Shown here: piece by piece, positions 23,566 through 32,118 of the stretch | Numbering within the stretch: the stretch's first letter is position 1 | Layout: every line of letters begins with the position of its first letter | NCBI RefSeq assembly: GCF_029946505.1 | Contig: NZ_JARZHG010000028.1 | Span: 1 to 64,000 of the forward strand | Reading direction: 5' to 3' | Length of the DNA: 64,000 bases | Source: Polyangium sp. y55x31 | Lineage (GTDB): Bacteria; Myxococcota_A; Polyangia; Polyangiales; Polyangiaceae | The notes under the pieces: generated by a model | What the model was told of the DNA's origin: nothing | Seen by the model: only the letters and a program-made list of their open reading frames with translations | The model's database searches: none | Position numbers and translations under genes: made by a program

Positions 23566-26511
23566 GTGTGGTGGGTTCTCTCTGCGCTCCTCGCGCTGAT
23601 CGTCTGGGCGCTCTGGTACATCCTCAAGCTGCCGCTCTGGCTCGCGATCGTCGGCACGGTGCTCATCGTGCTCGCTTCGGTCGTGCGGCTCCTCTGGAGC
23701 CGGATCCGCGCGAGCCGCGCTGCCTCCGCGCTCGAGCGCGCCATCGCGCAGCAAGGCGCGCAGCAGGCGCTCAACGCGCGGCCCGAGCGTCGCGCCGAGA
23801 TCCAGGAGCTCCAGAAGCAGGTCCAGGGCGGCATCACCGCCCTCAAGACCTCGAAGCTCGGCAAGAACAAGAAGGGCGGGGCCGCCGCGCTCTACTCGCT
23901 GCCCTGGTACGTGATCATCGGCCCTCCGGGCGCCGGCAAGACGACCGCGCTGAAGCACTCCGGTCTCGTCTTCCCGTTCGCCGATCCGCGCGGCGGCGGC
24001 GTCCGCGGCGTCGGCGGCACGCGCAACTGCGACTGGTGGTTCACGAACGAAGCGATCCTGCTCGACACCGCGGGTCGCTACACGACCGAGGGCGACGACC
24101 ACGACGAGTGGATCTCGTTCCTCCAGATGCTGAAGAAGTACCGCAGCCGCAAGCCGATCAACGGCGTGCTCGTGGCCATCAGCATCGCGGAGCTCATCGA
24201 CGCCTCCGAGCAGCAGATCGAGTCGACCGGCAAGAAGCTACGCGCGCGCATCGACGAGGTCATGACCCAGCTCCAGATGGTCGTGCCCGTCTACGTGCTC
24301 TTCACGAAGTGCGACCTCATCGCCGGCTTCATCGAGTTCTTCGGCGACATCCGCAAGAGCGACCGCGCGCAGGCGTGGGGCGCCACGGTCAAGCTCACCG
24401 AGGACAAGTCGAACCCGCAGCAGGTCTTCGAGCGCGAGTTCGACACGCTCGTCCAGAAGATCCACGCCCGCTCGCTGAAGCGCCTCGCGCAGGAGCGAAA
24501 CCGCGAGGCGCGCGAGCGCATCTACCAGTTCCCGCTCGAGTTCGCGGGCATCAAGCGCAACCTCACCGAGCTCGTGCAGACCATCTTCGCGGTCAACGCC
24601 TTCCAGGGCACGCCGCTCTTCCGCGGCTTCTACTTCACGAGCGGCACGCAGGAAGGTCGCCCGCTCGATCGCGTGCTCGCGCGCATGGGTCACGCGATGG
24701 GCATCCGCCCGCCGGAGACCGCGGCGCAGCAGGTCACCGAGTCGAAGAGCTACTTCCTGCACGACGTCTTCATGAACGTCGTCTTCCCCGACGGCGACGT
24801 CGCGTCGCGCAGCGCGGCCGAGATCAAGCGGCAGAAGATCATGCGCATCGCGGTCAGCGCTGCGGCCTTCACGCTCGGCCTGATCCTCTCGATCCCGAGC
24901 ATCCGCTCCTTCGCCCAGAACCGCGAGCTCATGTTCACCACGCAGGAGCGCGTGGAGAACGCGATGAAGATCAACTGGGGCGAAGGCGAGCCGGGCCCGA
25001 AGCTCGATCAGCTCGACCCCGTCTTTGCGCGCCTGAAGGAGCTCGACGACTTCCGCGCCAACCTTCCCCTCAGCTACGGCTGGGGCATGTACCGCGGCGA
25101 GGAGATCTACCGCCCCGCCGTCACCGCGTACGTCGCGCTCCTGCAGACCGGCTTCGTGCTGCCCTGCAAGACGAAGCTCGAAGATCGGCTCAAGAACGCG
25201 AAGGGCAAGCAGTACCTACGCGAGCGTACGGATCTGAAGACGTACCTCATGATGAGCGACGTCGCGAACCTCGACGTCGACTGGGAGACGGGCCGCCTCA
25301 CGGGCCTCTGGGCCGAACTCCTGAAGGCCACGAACAGCACGATGCCGGAGTACGAGCTGAAGGAGCGGCTCGCCAAGCACGTGCGGTACTACCTCGAGCT
25401 CGTCAAAGACAAGAAGGTCCTCCCGCTGCCCGCGGACAAGACCCTCGTCGAGAACGTCCGCAAGACGCTCCAGTCCGTCCCGGTCCAGGACCGCTACTAC
25501 GAGCTCTTCGTCAACAGCCTGAACGACGAGCGGTACGACGAGGCCGGCGACGATCGCAAAGAGAACCGCAAGTACCCGCCGCTCAGCCTCGCCGACCTCT
25601 TCGTCGATCGCCCGAACGCGACGAAGTTCATCCAGAGCGGCCGGTACCAGAAGGACAAACGTTACAAAGAGGTCGAGGGCCCGTACACCGACAAGGGCCA
25701 CTACATCGTGGTCCTCAACGTCGCGAACGCCGAGGCGCTCCTGCTCAGCGAGCAATGGGTGGCGCCGCTCGGTCCCGACGAGGCGGTCGACAAGATCCCG
25801 ACGAACCTGAAGCGCCTCTCCGAGGACTACGACCAGCGCTACATCGAGCAGTGGAGCGACTTCCTCGCCGACATCACGATCGCCCCGCCGTCGACCGTGA
25901 AAGAGGCGCTCGACCTCTACAACATCCTGCTCAACACGCCCTACCCGTACCTGCAGATCCTGCGCGCGGTCGAGGACCACACGCAGTGGAAGAAGTACAA
26001 GAAGGGCGACGGTCCGAGCGTGAACAAGGACGAGTTGAACAAGATGTTCAACACGAAGCTCCAGCAGCAGTTCTCGCAGAAGACCGGCGGCCTGCGCATC
26101 ACCACGAACGTCGACGTGACGAAGATGGGCGAGCGCCCGAGCACCGTGCCGCCCTCGTTCGCGGGCCTGATCTCGTTCGGCGTGCCGCCCGAGAACACGC
26201 GCCCGGGTCAGCCGATCACGGACACGCCGCTGCAGAAGTACCTCGACAGCCTCACGGAGCTGCGCCGGGTCATGCAGGACATCCCGACGCCGCCCACGTC
26301 GAACGACATGATCAACCTGAGCGAGCAGCTCTCGGACGCGGCGAAGAAGGTCGAAGCATTCCTGCAGCCGCTCGACGAGAAGGCCAAGGCGCTGCTCCGG
26401 CCGCTGCTCCTGAACCCGCTCCGGATCTCGGGCACGCGCATCGCCGCCGTCGGCGGCGGCAACTACGTCGACAAGCCCAAGGAGCGGTTCCCGAACCCGT
26501 TCCGACGGTGA
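23566..26511 (+). CDS. tssM: Type VI secretion membrane protein TssM/IcmF-like
   Basis: TssM anchors the T6SS membrane complex in the inner membrane. Residues 1-50 give two transmembrane helices. A cytoplasmic GTPase-like domain follows with Walker A GPPGAGKTT (about 118-126), DTAGRY and TKCDLI. A third helix (about 425-445) leads into a periplasmic region of about 530 residues. At 981 residues it is shorter than the usual 1100-1300, and the C-terminus ends shortly after a helical segment, so the TssJ-binding C-terminal domain of classical TssM may be absent. No other tss gene is in the window. The GTG start at 23566 has no strong ribosome binding site, but the protein begins directly with the first helix. 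Confidence 0.88.
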   Translation: MWWVLSALLALIVWALWYILKLPLWLAIVGTVLIVLASVVRLLWSRIRASRAASALERAIAQQGAQQALNARPERRAEIQELQKQVQGGITALKTSKLGKNKKGGAAALYSLPWYVIIGPPGAGKTTALKHSGLVFPFADPRGGGVRGVGGTRNCDWWFTNEAILLDTAGRYTTEGDDHDEWISFLQMLKKYRSRKPINGVLVAISIAELIDASEQQIESTGKKLRARIDEVMTQLQMVVPVYVLFTKCDLIAGFIEFFGDIRKSDRAQAWGATVKLTEDKSNPQQVFEREFDTLVQKIHARSLKRLAQERNREARERIYQFPLEFAGIKRNLTELVQTIFAVNAFQGTPLFRGFYFTSGTQEGRPLDRVLARMGHAMGIRPPETAAQQVTESKSYFLHDVFMNVVFPDGDVASRSAAEIKRQKIMRIAVSAAAFTLGLILSIPSIRSFAQNRELMFTTQERVENAMKINWGEGEPGPKLDQLDPVFARLKELDDFRANLPLSYGWGMYRGEEIYRPAVTAYVALLQTGFVLPCKTKLEDRLKNAKGKQYLRERTDLKTYLMMSDVANLDVDWETGRLTGLWAELLKATNSTMPEYELKERLAKHVRYYLELVKDKKVLPLPADKTLVENVRKTLQSVPVQDRYYELFVNSLNDERYDEAGDDRKENRKYPPLSLADLFVDRPNATKFIQSGRYQKDKRYKEVEGPYTDKGHYIVVLNVANAEALLLSEQWVAPLGPDEAVDKIPTNLKRLSEDYDQRYIEQWSDFLADITIAPPSTVKEALDLYNILLNTPYPYLQILRAVEDHTQWKKYKKGDGPSVNKDELNKMFNTKLQQQFSQKTGGLRITTNVDVTKMGERPSTVPPSFAGLISFGVPPENTRPGQPITDTPLQKYLDSLTELRRVMQDIPTPPTSNDMINLSEQLSDAAKKVEAFLQPLDEKAKALLRPLLLNPLRISGTRIAAVGGGNYVDKPKERFPNPFRR

Positions 26512-26515
26512 GGCG

Positions 26516-26986
26516 TCAGTCGAGGACGCGCTGCATCTCCAGCGCGTCCTCGTCGTTGTCCGCGTAGTACTTCTCGCGCACCCCCGACACGACGAACCCG
26601 AACTTCTCGTAGAGCCGGATCGCAGGCTCGTTCGAGCGACGCACCTCGAGCAACACGAGCCGCACGCCGTTCTCGGCCGCGAACGCGAGCGCCGTCTCCA
26701 CGAGCACCGCGCCGATCCCGCGCCGCCGGACCTCCGGCGACGTCGCCACGTTGAGCACGTGAAGCTCGTCGACGACATGCCACGCGACGAGGAAGCCGAG
26801 CGCGCGCGGCGCCTCGCCCGTCACGCCGCCCCGCGCGACCCACACGCGCGCCCAGGGCCGTTCGAGCTCGTCCACCGGTGAGAACGACGGCCCCGAGAAC
26901 GCCGCGCGCGCGATCGCCGCGAGCTCCTCCGCGTCCTCCAACCCGCGCTCGACGCGCGCCACCGACACCTCTAGACGCTCGCTCAC
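26516..26986 (-). CDS. rimI: Ribosomal protein S18-alanine N-acetyltransferase (GNAT)
   Basis: A 156-residue GNAT protein. It matches RimI with ELHVLNVATSPEVRRRGIGAVL (acetyl-CoA loop RRRGIG) and LEVRRSNEPAIRLYEKFGF, then a Tyr in KYYADNDEDALEM. It would acetylate an N-terminal Ala. The start is GTG 26986, which overlaps the stop of the VWA gene in a GTGA junction, giving the family-typical length; the longer frame to 27058 runs into the neighbouring gene. It converges on tssM with a 4-nt gap. Confidence 0.88.
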   Translation of the reverse strand: MSERLEVSVARVERGLEDAEELAAIARAAFSGPSFSPVDELERPWARVWVARGGVTGEAPRALGFLVAWHVVDELHVLNVATSPEVRRRGIGAVLVETALAFAAENGVRLVLLEVRRSNEPAIRLYEKFGFVVSGVREKYYADNDEDALEMQRVLD

Positions 26987-28173
26987 TTCGGCATTTCCGT
27001 CGGGCAACCGCTCACGATCTGCACCTGCTTCACCTGCCCGCCCTGCAGCCGCTCGCAAGCCTTGCCGAGCAACCGCACGCTCGACGGCGGCTTCCAGATC
27101 CAGCCATCGGGATCGTTGTACGGCAAGACCTCATCGTCCAGGTACACGTTCGTCATGCCCTCCTCGTCCGGCGGATCCACGATCGCGAACTCGCACGTCA
27201 CCGCGACCGCCGCGATCTCCGCGAGCACCCCGCCGAGCGACCCGAGCTCGCTCACCGGGTAGTAGAACGGCGCCATGTCCTTCGGCGATCCGCCCGCGAT
27301 CGCCATCGCGTCGAGCACGCCCGCGTACGCCTCGCTGCCCGGGATCCCGACGACGAACACCTCGAGCCCTCCGGCACGAAGAGCCTCGATCGCGGCCACC
27401 GACGCGGGTTCGTCCACGCAAAACGTTGGACCCCAAAGTTGTCCGGGCGCGCAGCAGTTCGTCCCCGTGGACAAACATGCCTCGTCGCCCTCCTGATTCG
27501 GCTGGCAGTCCTCGCTCCCGCACGCTGCCGATTCGTTGCAGTTCGGGCCACCGTCGGTCGCGAGGATCACGTACGTCTTGCCTTCGAGCCCGAGCAGCGT
27601 CGGCGTGAGCGCTTCGAGCGTCGGCGAGATCGGCGTCCCTCCGACCGGGTTCGTCGCCGTCGCCAAGCGGATCCCCGTGGTCGTGGGCCCGTCTTCGCCC
27701 GTGATCGGATCGCCCTGCATCACCGGAAAGACCTGCTTGCCCGCCGCGCACTGATCCTGATTCGAACCGTGCGCCGGCAGGATCGCCGCGCCCACCTTCA
27801 CGAGCGGCCCGAGCTTGCGCACGAGATTCACGACTGCGGCCCGCACCGCGTCGTAGCGCGTCCCTCCGGGCGCGGACTCGTTCATGCTCCCCGAAGCGTC
27901 GAGCACGAAGTAGAGGTTCGGCGCATCGACGATCGCCTGATGCACCTCGTTGCCGCAGTACCCGCCCGCGTCGGGTGCCGGAGGCCCGCCTCCGCCGCCT
28001 GCATCGAAGCCGCCTTCACCGCCCGCATCCGCCACGGGCCGCGGCGGACGTGACGGCAGAGGATCCTCACTCGTCCCACACCCGCCGAGCGCCGACGCGA
28101 CTCCCCACGCGCCGAAGAGCACGAACGAGGCCACGATCCCCCGAGTCGAACGAAGCGCGTGAGAGTCCATCAC
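26983..28173 (-). CDS. VWA-domain lipoprotein
   Basis: A lipoprotein signal with lipobox LGGC (about Cys32), a Gly/Ala/Pro-rich linker, then a von Willebrand A domain (about 85-330). The MIDAS motif is DASGSMN. Further markers are GGTPISPTL, ILATDGGPNC and VFVVGIPGS. A Cys-rich insert (SACGSEDC...NCCAPG) interrupts the domain. Known relatives in myxobacteria are surface or periplasmic adhesion/scaffold proteins; the ligand is unknown. It starts at ATG 28173 or 28170. It overlaps rimI by four bases and follows alr by 39 nt. A GGTTCGTCC motif lies antisense at 27407. Confidence 0.88.
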   Translation of the reverse strand: MMDSHALRSTRGIVASFVLFGAWGVASALGGCGTSEDPLPSRPPRPVADAGGEGGFDAGGGGGPPAPDAGGYCGNEVHQAIVDAPNLYFVLDASGSMNESAPGGTRYDAVRAAVVNLVRKLGPLVKVGAAILPAHGSNQDQCAAGKQVFPVMQGDPITGEDGPTTTGIRLATATNPVGGTPISPTLEALTPTLLGLEGKTYVILATDGGPNCNESAACGSEDCQPNQEGDEACLSTGTNCCAPGQLWGPTFCVDEPASVAAIEALRAGGLEVFVVGIPGSEAYAGVLDAMAIAGGSPKDMAPFYYPVSELGSLGGVLAEIAAVAVTCEFAIVDPPDEEGMTNVYLDDEVLPYNDPDGWIWKPPSSVRLLGKACERLQGGQVKQVQIVSGCPTEMPK

Positions 28174-28212
28174 ACCCGATCCTAGCAGGACCGGGCCACG
28201 CGCTCTCGATCG

Positions 28213-29457
28213 TCAGGGCTCGCGATAAAACCGCGGGACGCGCCGCGAGATGCTCGTCAGCACCTCCCACGGGATCGTGCCCGTCGTCTCGGCGATCTCC
28301 TCCGCCGTGATGACGTCACGCCCGAGCGCGCCCTCTTGCTGCCCGAGGAACACCGCCTCATCGCCGACGCGCGCGCCCGGGATCTCCGTCACGTCGAGCA
28401 TCGTCAGATCCATCGACATCGTCCCGACCATCGGCACGCGCCGCCCGCGCACGAGCGCGTGCCCGCGATTCGAAAGCTTCCGATCGAGGCCATCCGCGTA
28501 GCCCATCGGCACCGTCGCGATCACGCTCCGCCGCGGCGCTCGCCACGTGTACCCGTAACCGATCGCCTCACCCGCCTCGACCGTCCGCAGCGCGACGATC
28601 TCCGTTCGCACCCGGATCACGGTCTTGAGCTCCGGCGCGAGTCCACGCATCGGCTGCACACCGAAGAGCGCGATCCCCGGCCGCACCGCATCGAAACGCG
28701 CCTCCGCGAGCCGCATCGCGCCCGCGCTGTTCGCCGCGTGCACGACCCGCGGCGAGAACCCGCGCGCCCGCACGCGCGCTCGCGCCTCCGCGAACCGCGC
28801 GAGCTGCTCCTTCGTCGGCTCGAGATCGTCGCCGTCTGCGCAGGCGAGGTGCGTCATCAGCCCGTCGAGCTGCACTTCCGGCCGACCGTCGAACGCGTCG
28901 AGCACATCGTCGAGCTCCGACATCGTCACGCCGAGCCGACCCATGCCCGTGTCCACCTTCAGGTGCACGCGCACCGGACGCCCCTCGTTCTCGTAGCGCG
29001 CGAGCGTCGCGATGCGTTCGATCTGCCCGGCGTCGTAGACGACCGGCACGAGATCCCGCGCGAGGATCTCCTCCAGGCCCTCGCGTCGCGGCCCGTAGTA
29101 GCCGCCCATCACGAGGATCGGCACGCGGATCCCCGCGTCCCGCAGCTCGATCGCCTCTTCGAGCAGCGCCACACACAGGCCCGGCATCCCGGCTCGTTCG
29201 AGCGTACGCGCGACCGCCGCCGAGCCGTGCCCGTACGCGTCGGCCTTGAGCACGCCCCAGATCGCGGGCTTCGTCTGCCCGTCGCCGAGCATCTTCTCGA
29301 GGACGCGGTAGTTGTGCCGCAAGTGCGCGAGGTTCACCTCGGCGCGCGTCGGCCTCACGGCGTCCGCGGGTGCGGCCCTGCGCGGCTTCAACACCCGGAT
29401 TGCACCCCGCCCCCCCTCATGGGGAGCCACCCCGTCCTCGTATGCGGGCAGCGTCAT
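28213..29457 (-). CDS. alr: Alanine racemase
   Basis: PLP enzyme converting L- to D-alanine for peptidoglycan. The PLP lysine lies in VLKADAYGHG (Lys71 from this start). Other motifs are HLKVDTGMGRLG, MTHLACAD, HAANSAG, RPGIALFG, the catalytic Tyr region YGYTWRAP and MVGTMSMDLTMLDVT. I use ATG 29457 (414 residues); an in-frame TTG at 29487 is possible. About 37 residues precede the barrel start PTRAEVNLAHLRHNY, slightly more than usual. It heads a likely alr-VWA-rimI run on the minus strand. Confidence 0.95.
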   Translation of the reverse strand: MTLPAYEDGVAPHEGGRGAIRVLKPRRAAPADAVRPTRAEVNLAHLRHNYRVLEKMLGDGQTKPAIWGVLKADAYGHGSAAVARTLERAGMPGLCVALLEEAIELRDAGIRVPILVMGGYYGPRREGLEEILARDLVPVVYDAGQIERIATLARYENEGRPVRVHLKVDTGMGRLGVTMSELDDVLDAFDGRPEVQLDGLMTHLACADGDDLEPTKEQLARFAEARARVRARGFSPRVVHAANSAGAMRLAEARFDAVRPGIALFGVQPMRGLAPELKTVIRVRTEIVALRTVEAGEAIGYGYTWRAPRRSVIATVPMGYADGLDRKLSNRGHALVRGRRVPMVGTMSMDLTMLDVTEIPGARVGDEAVFLGQQEGALGRDVITAEEIAETTGTIPWEVLTSISRRVPRFYREP

Positions 29458-29529
29458 CTCGTTTGCCGATACCCATACGCCGAGCAAAACGTCAAGATTC
29501 CGGGTCTTTTTGCCAAAGCGCGCGCCTGC

Positions 29530-30129
29530 TCAGTAGCACTTGCGCATGCAGCGCTTGTACTGCCCCGTGCATCCGCGCTCGCACGTCGCCGTCGTGCAGG
29601 CCGCCTTGCACGCGTTCCACGTCGATTCGCACGACGTGGCGCACGCCGAACCGGGCGGCGCCGTCGACGTATCCACCGCTCCATCCGCGGACGCGTCCGC
29701 CCCGGGCCCCGGGGCGCCTGCGTCCACCGCGAGCATCATCGGCGGCGGCGCGAGCGCGCTCGTCGGCTCCGGCACCGCGGAGGCCACGCGAGGCTCCTCC
29801 GCGCCGAGGTCCGACTCCTCGAAGTCGCTCGCGCCGCTGAGCTGCTTCATGCGCAGCTTCGCGTACTCCACGCGATCACGCGTCTGTCCGAACGTGTAGA
29901 ACTTCGTCCACTCTTCCCAGCACGCCTTCCGGATCGTGGGCTTGACGTGCTTCTCCATGTCGAGCGCCATGCAGTGCTCGAACCGCACGTCGCCCTCGTA
30001 GACGGCGTTGATGCTCGCGCCACACGAGACCGTCACGAGCGCCACGACGCCGCCGAGGCCGAGACGCACCCACGTGATCGCCCTGGGCAGAGCCCTTCGG
30101 GGACGTGACGGCGTGGGCGCTTTCTGCAT
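29530..30129 (-). CDS. Small lipoprotein with Cys-rich C-terminus
   Basis: Not recognised as a family. The N-terminus is basic, followed by a hydrophobic helix and the lipobox LVTVSC (about Cys37). A conserved-looking middle (about 40-115) carries VYEGDVRFEHCMALD and a later CWEEWTKFYTFGQTRDRVEYAKLRM-type helix. A Pro/Ala/Asp-rich linker then leads to a C-terminal module with CATSCESTWNACKAAC...CERGC...CMRKC, eight paired cysteines that repeat in a four-residue rhythm. I start at ATG 30129; the upstream frame to 30273 lacks a signal peptide. It is divergent from the small basic gene at 30291. Confidence 0.75.
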   Translation of the reverse strand: MQKAPTPSRPRRALPRAITWVRLGLGGVVALVTVSCGASINAVYEGDVRFEHCMALDMEKHVKPTIRKACWEEWTKFYTFGQTRDRVEYAKLRMKQLSGASDFEESDLGAEEPRVASAVPEPTSALAPPPMMLAVDAGAPGPGADASADGAVDTSTAPPGSACATSCESTWNACKAACTTATCERGCTGQYKRCMRKCY

Positions 30130-30290
30130 CGACGTCGAGTCTACCGCGAAGGCCGTCTTCCGCAGACGACCTCGACCGTACGAGAAAACTTCGCGATCTC
30201 GTTTGAACTTCGCTCCGACATGGCCTACCTTCCCGCCCTCCCTACAGGAGCGGCGGTCCATCGCGCCGCACAAGACGAGGAAGTCGGCTC

Positions 30291-30410
30291 ATGTTCCTGA
30301 TGCTCTCGAAGGGTCCTCGGAAGACCAACCGCAGCAAGTCGAAGCGCTACCGCGCGAAGTTGAAGGCGAAGAACAAGGGTCGCCGCAACCGGATCTACCA
30401 GCGCGGGTAA
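30291..30410 (+). CDS. 39-residue very basic protein
   Basis: This open frame is only 40 codons long including its stop. Sixteen of 39 residues are Lys or Arg, with GPRKTNRSKSKRYRAKLK in the middle and an RRNRIYQRG end. A GAGG box lies about 10 nt before the ATG. A strong intrinsic terminator follows 23 nt after the TAA, and the gene is flanked by minus-strand genes, so it would be a monocistronic unit. The composition and size recall small ribosomal proteins (such as the Thx or bL34 class), but the sequence does not match one that I know. A ribosome- or RNA-binding role is an inference. Confidence 0.65.
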   Translation: MFLMLSKGPRKTNRSKSKRYRAKLKAKNKGRRNRIYQRG

Positions 30411-30432
30411 GCCCAGGGCTCTCGCCCGAAAA

Positions 30433-30484
30433 GCCAACGGCCGAAGACGTCTCCACGAGGGACCTTCGGCCGTTCGGCATTTTG
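30433..30484 (+). terminator. Intrinsic terminator after the small basic gene
   Basis: AACGGCCGAAG (30436-30446) pairs with CTTCGGCCGTT (30464-30474), and GCC/GGC extend the stem past one bulge. ATTTTG follows at 30479-30484. It lies between the convergent basic-protein gene and mglA. Confidence 0.8.
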
Positions 30485-30563
30485 TCGTCATGGAACGCAA
30501 ACGCCTCGGCCCCTCGCGCATGCGAGAAACCGAGGCGTTGCGTGAGGTCGTGAGACCGATGGG

Positions 30564-31154
30564 TTAGGGGCCGCCCTTGCGGAGCTCGGTGAGCACGAGC
30601 TTCGCGACGGCCTTCAGCGTGTCGAACACGCCGACGCCGGTTCGAGCGACGCCCTCGAAGTCGGGCACGTTCATCGGGTTGAGCTTCTCGCGAAGCTCCT
30701 CGACGCTCGCGACCTCGGGCAGGTCACGCTTGTTGTACTGGATGACGTACGGGATCTTCTCGAGCTTGTAGCCCTGCTCCTCGAGGTTCGTCTTGAGGTT
30801 CTCGACGGACTCCTCGTTCGCCTCCATGCGATCGATCTGCGAGTCGGCCACGAACACGACGCCGTCAACGCCCTTCAAGATGAGCTTGCGGCTCGCGTCG
30901 TAGAAGACCTGGCCCGGCACCGTGTAGAGGTGAAATCGGGTCTTGAACCCGCGGATTTCGCCGAGCGCGAGCGGCAGGAAGTCGAAGAAGAGCGTGCGAT
31001 CCGTTTCGGTCGCCAGCGAGATCATCTTCCCCTTCGCATCGGGGTTCGTGCGCTCGTAGATGTACTGCAAGTTCGTCGTCTTCCCGCACAAACCCGGGCC
31101 GTAATAGACGATCTTGCAGTTGATCTCGCGCGCCATGTAGTTGATGAAGCTCAT
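30564..31154 (-). CDS. mglA: Gliding-motility polarity GTPase MglA
   Basis: Ras-like GTPase that marks the leading cell pole and activates motility and type IV pili in Myxococcus. The 196-residue protein has the P-loop [10 protein letters not shown] (19-28), the MglA-type switch [13 protein letters not shown], the [17 protein letters not shown] segment in place of the usual DTPGQ Walker B, and the guanine motif NKRD. Its sequence is close to Myxococcus MglA along its whole length. It is 11 nt after mglB in the conserved mglBA order and should be co-transcribed. Confidence 0.98.
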   Translation of the reverse strand: MSFINYMAREINCKIVYYGPGLCGKTTNLQYIYERTNPDAKGKMISLATETDRTLFFDFLPLALGEIRGFKTRFHLYTVPGQVFYDASRKLILKGVDGVVFVADSQIDRMEANEESVENLKTNLEEQGYKLEKIPYVIQYNKRDLPEVASVEELREKLNPMNVPDFEGVARTGVGVFDTLKAVAKLVLTELRKGGP

Positions 31155-31165
31155 CGCGCGCGCTC

Positions 31166-31648
31166 CTAGTCGTTGAAGAGGTTGTCGATGTCTTCGTCGG
31201 TGATCTCGGCGAACGGAGAGTCGGCGCCGGGATCCGCGACCTTCTTCAAGAGCGCCTCGAAGATGTTGTTCAGCTCCTCGCTCGCTCGGCGGACGCGCAA
31301 GCGCACGAGGCCGAGGCTGGACTTGGAGTCGAAAATCACCACGAGGATGACGCGGTTGCCGACGAGCTGGATGTGGATGTTCGCCTTCTCGCCCTCGTGG
31401 AACTGAGTTGCGAACTCGTTCTCCTTGAGGAGCTTCGCCATCCCGCCGGTGGCCGCGATGTTGCCGGCCGTCAGCGACGCGAGCGACGTGGTGTCGAGAT
31501 TGTCCACGTCGCCGCTCGCAGCGATCAGCTGTCCGTTCTTGTCAACGATGAAAACGACCTTCGCATTGGCGTCCTTGACGAGGCGATCCACGACATTCTG
31601 GATCTGATTGAACTCCTCCTCGTACATCACCATCTGAGGATTGACCAT
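31166..31648 (-). CDS. mglB: MglB, GTPase-activating Roadblock/LC7 protein
   Basis: GAP for MglA that sits at the lagging pole. The 160-residue Roadblock domain has [49 protein letters not shown] and [15 protein letters not shown]. It ends in an acidic tail [15 protein letters not shown], as in Myxococcus MglB. A GGAGG site 4-5 nt before the ATG fixes the start. About 470 nt of DNA without a gene lies upstream, the likely site of the mglBA promoter. Confidence 0.98.
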   Translation of the reverse strand: MVNPQMVMYEEEFNQIQNVVDRLVKDANAKVVFIVDKNGQLIAASGDVDNLDTTSLASLTAGNIAATGGMAKLLKENEFATQFHEGEKANIHIQLVGNRVILVVIFDSKSSLGLVRLRVRRASEELNNIFEALLKKVADPGADSPFAEITDEDIDNLFND

Positions 31649-32118
31649 CGTTCCTCCGCCAGCGCTTCCGCGATGGGGTCTTCGTCTCGTTGCCTAGAGT
31701 GCCTTCGTTCCGCCGGATCCGCCGGAGGGCCCCGTCCCCGAAATGACGGCGCGGGAGAGCCACCCTCGCGCACCCGCTCGAGCTCTTCGCACGGGCGCAC
31801 ATTCGACGCGTGCAGCGATGGTTCTATCCGAAGCAGGCGTCGCGGAGCAAGGTGGCCTTTCGGAACGAACGCGCAGATTCCTGCCCGACCCCTCCGCGAG
31901 CGCCAAACCCGGAGCGCTCCCGCACCATGGCCCACCCCGAGGAACGAGGAGCGTGGTAAGGCGGATGACCACCCCATCCCACGCAGGTCGCGCGTTTCCC
32001 GCGATAACTCACAAAAAAGCCTCGAAAACGCCGGCGGCGCTGCGGTCGGACGCACCCGCGTCCGCACGGTCGTGAAGCTCGCTGGACGGCCCGTTGTCAT
32101 CCCCTTGACCGGCCCGTC
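31649..32118. other. 470-nt divergent intergenic region, mglB / transglutaminase protein
   Basis: No open frame here has the third-position GC bias of real genes. The first 15 nt hold the mglB ribosome binding site. Toward the right end, TTGACC (32105-32110) could be a -35 box for the plus-strand gene, with GATAGC at 32129-32134 as a weak -10, which would favour the later start at 32140. I see no clear operator. Confidence 0.4.

Noticed and set aside
23566-26511. A complete type VI secretion locus
   Set aside because: Only a TssM-like protein is present; no TssB/C, TssK, TssL, Hcp, VgrG or ClpV is seen.
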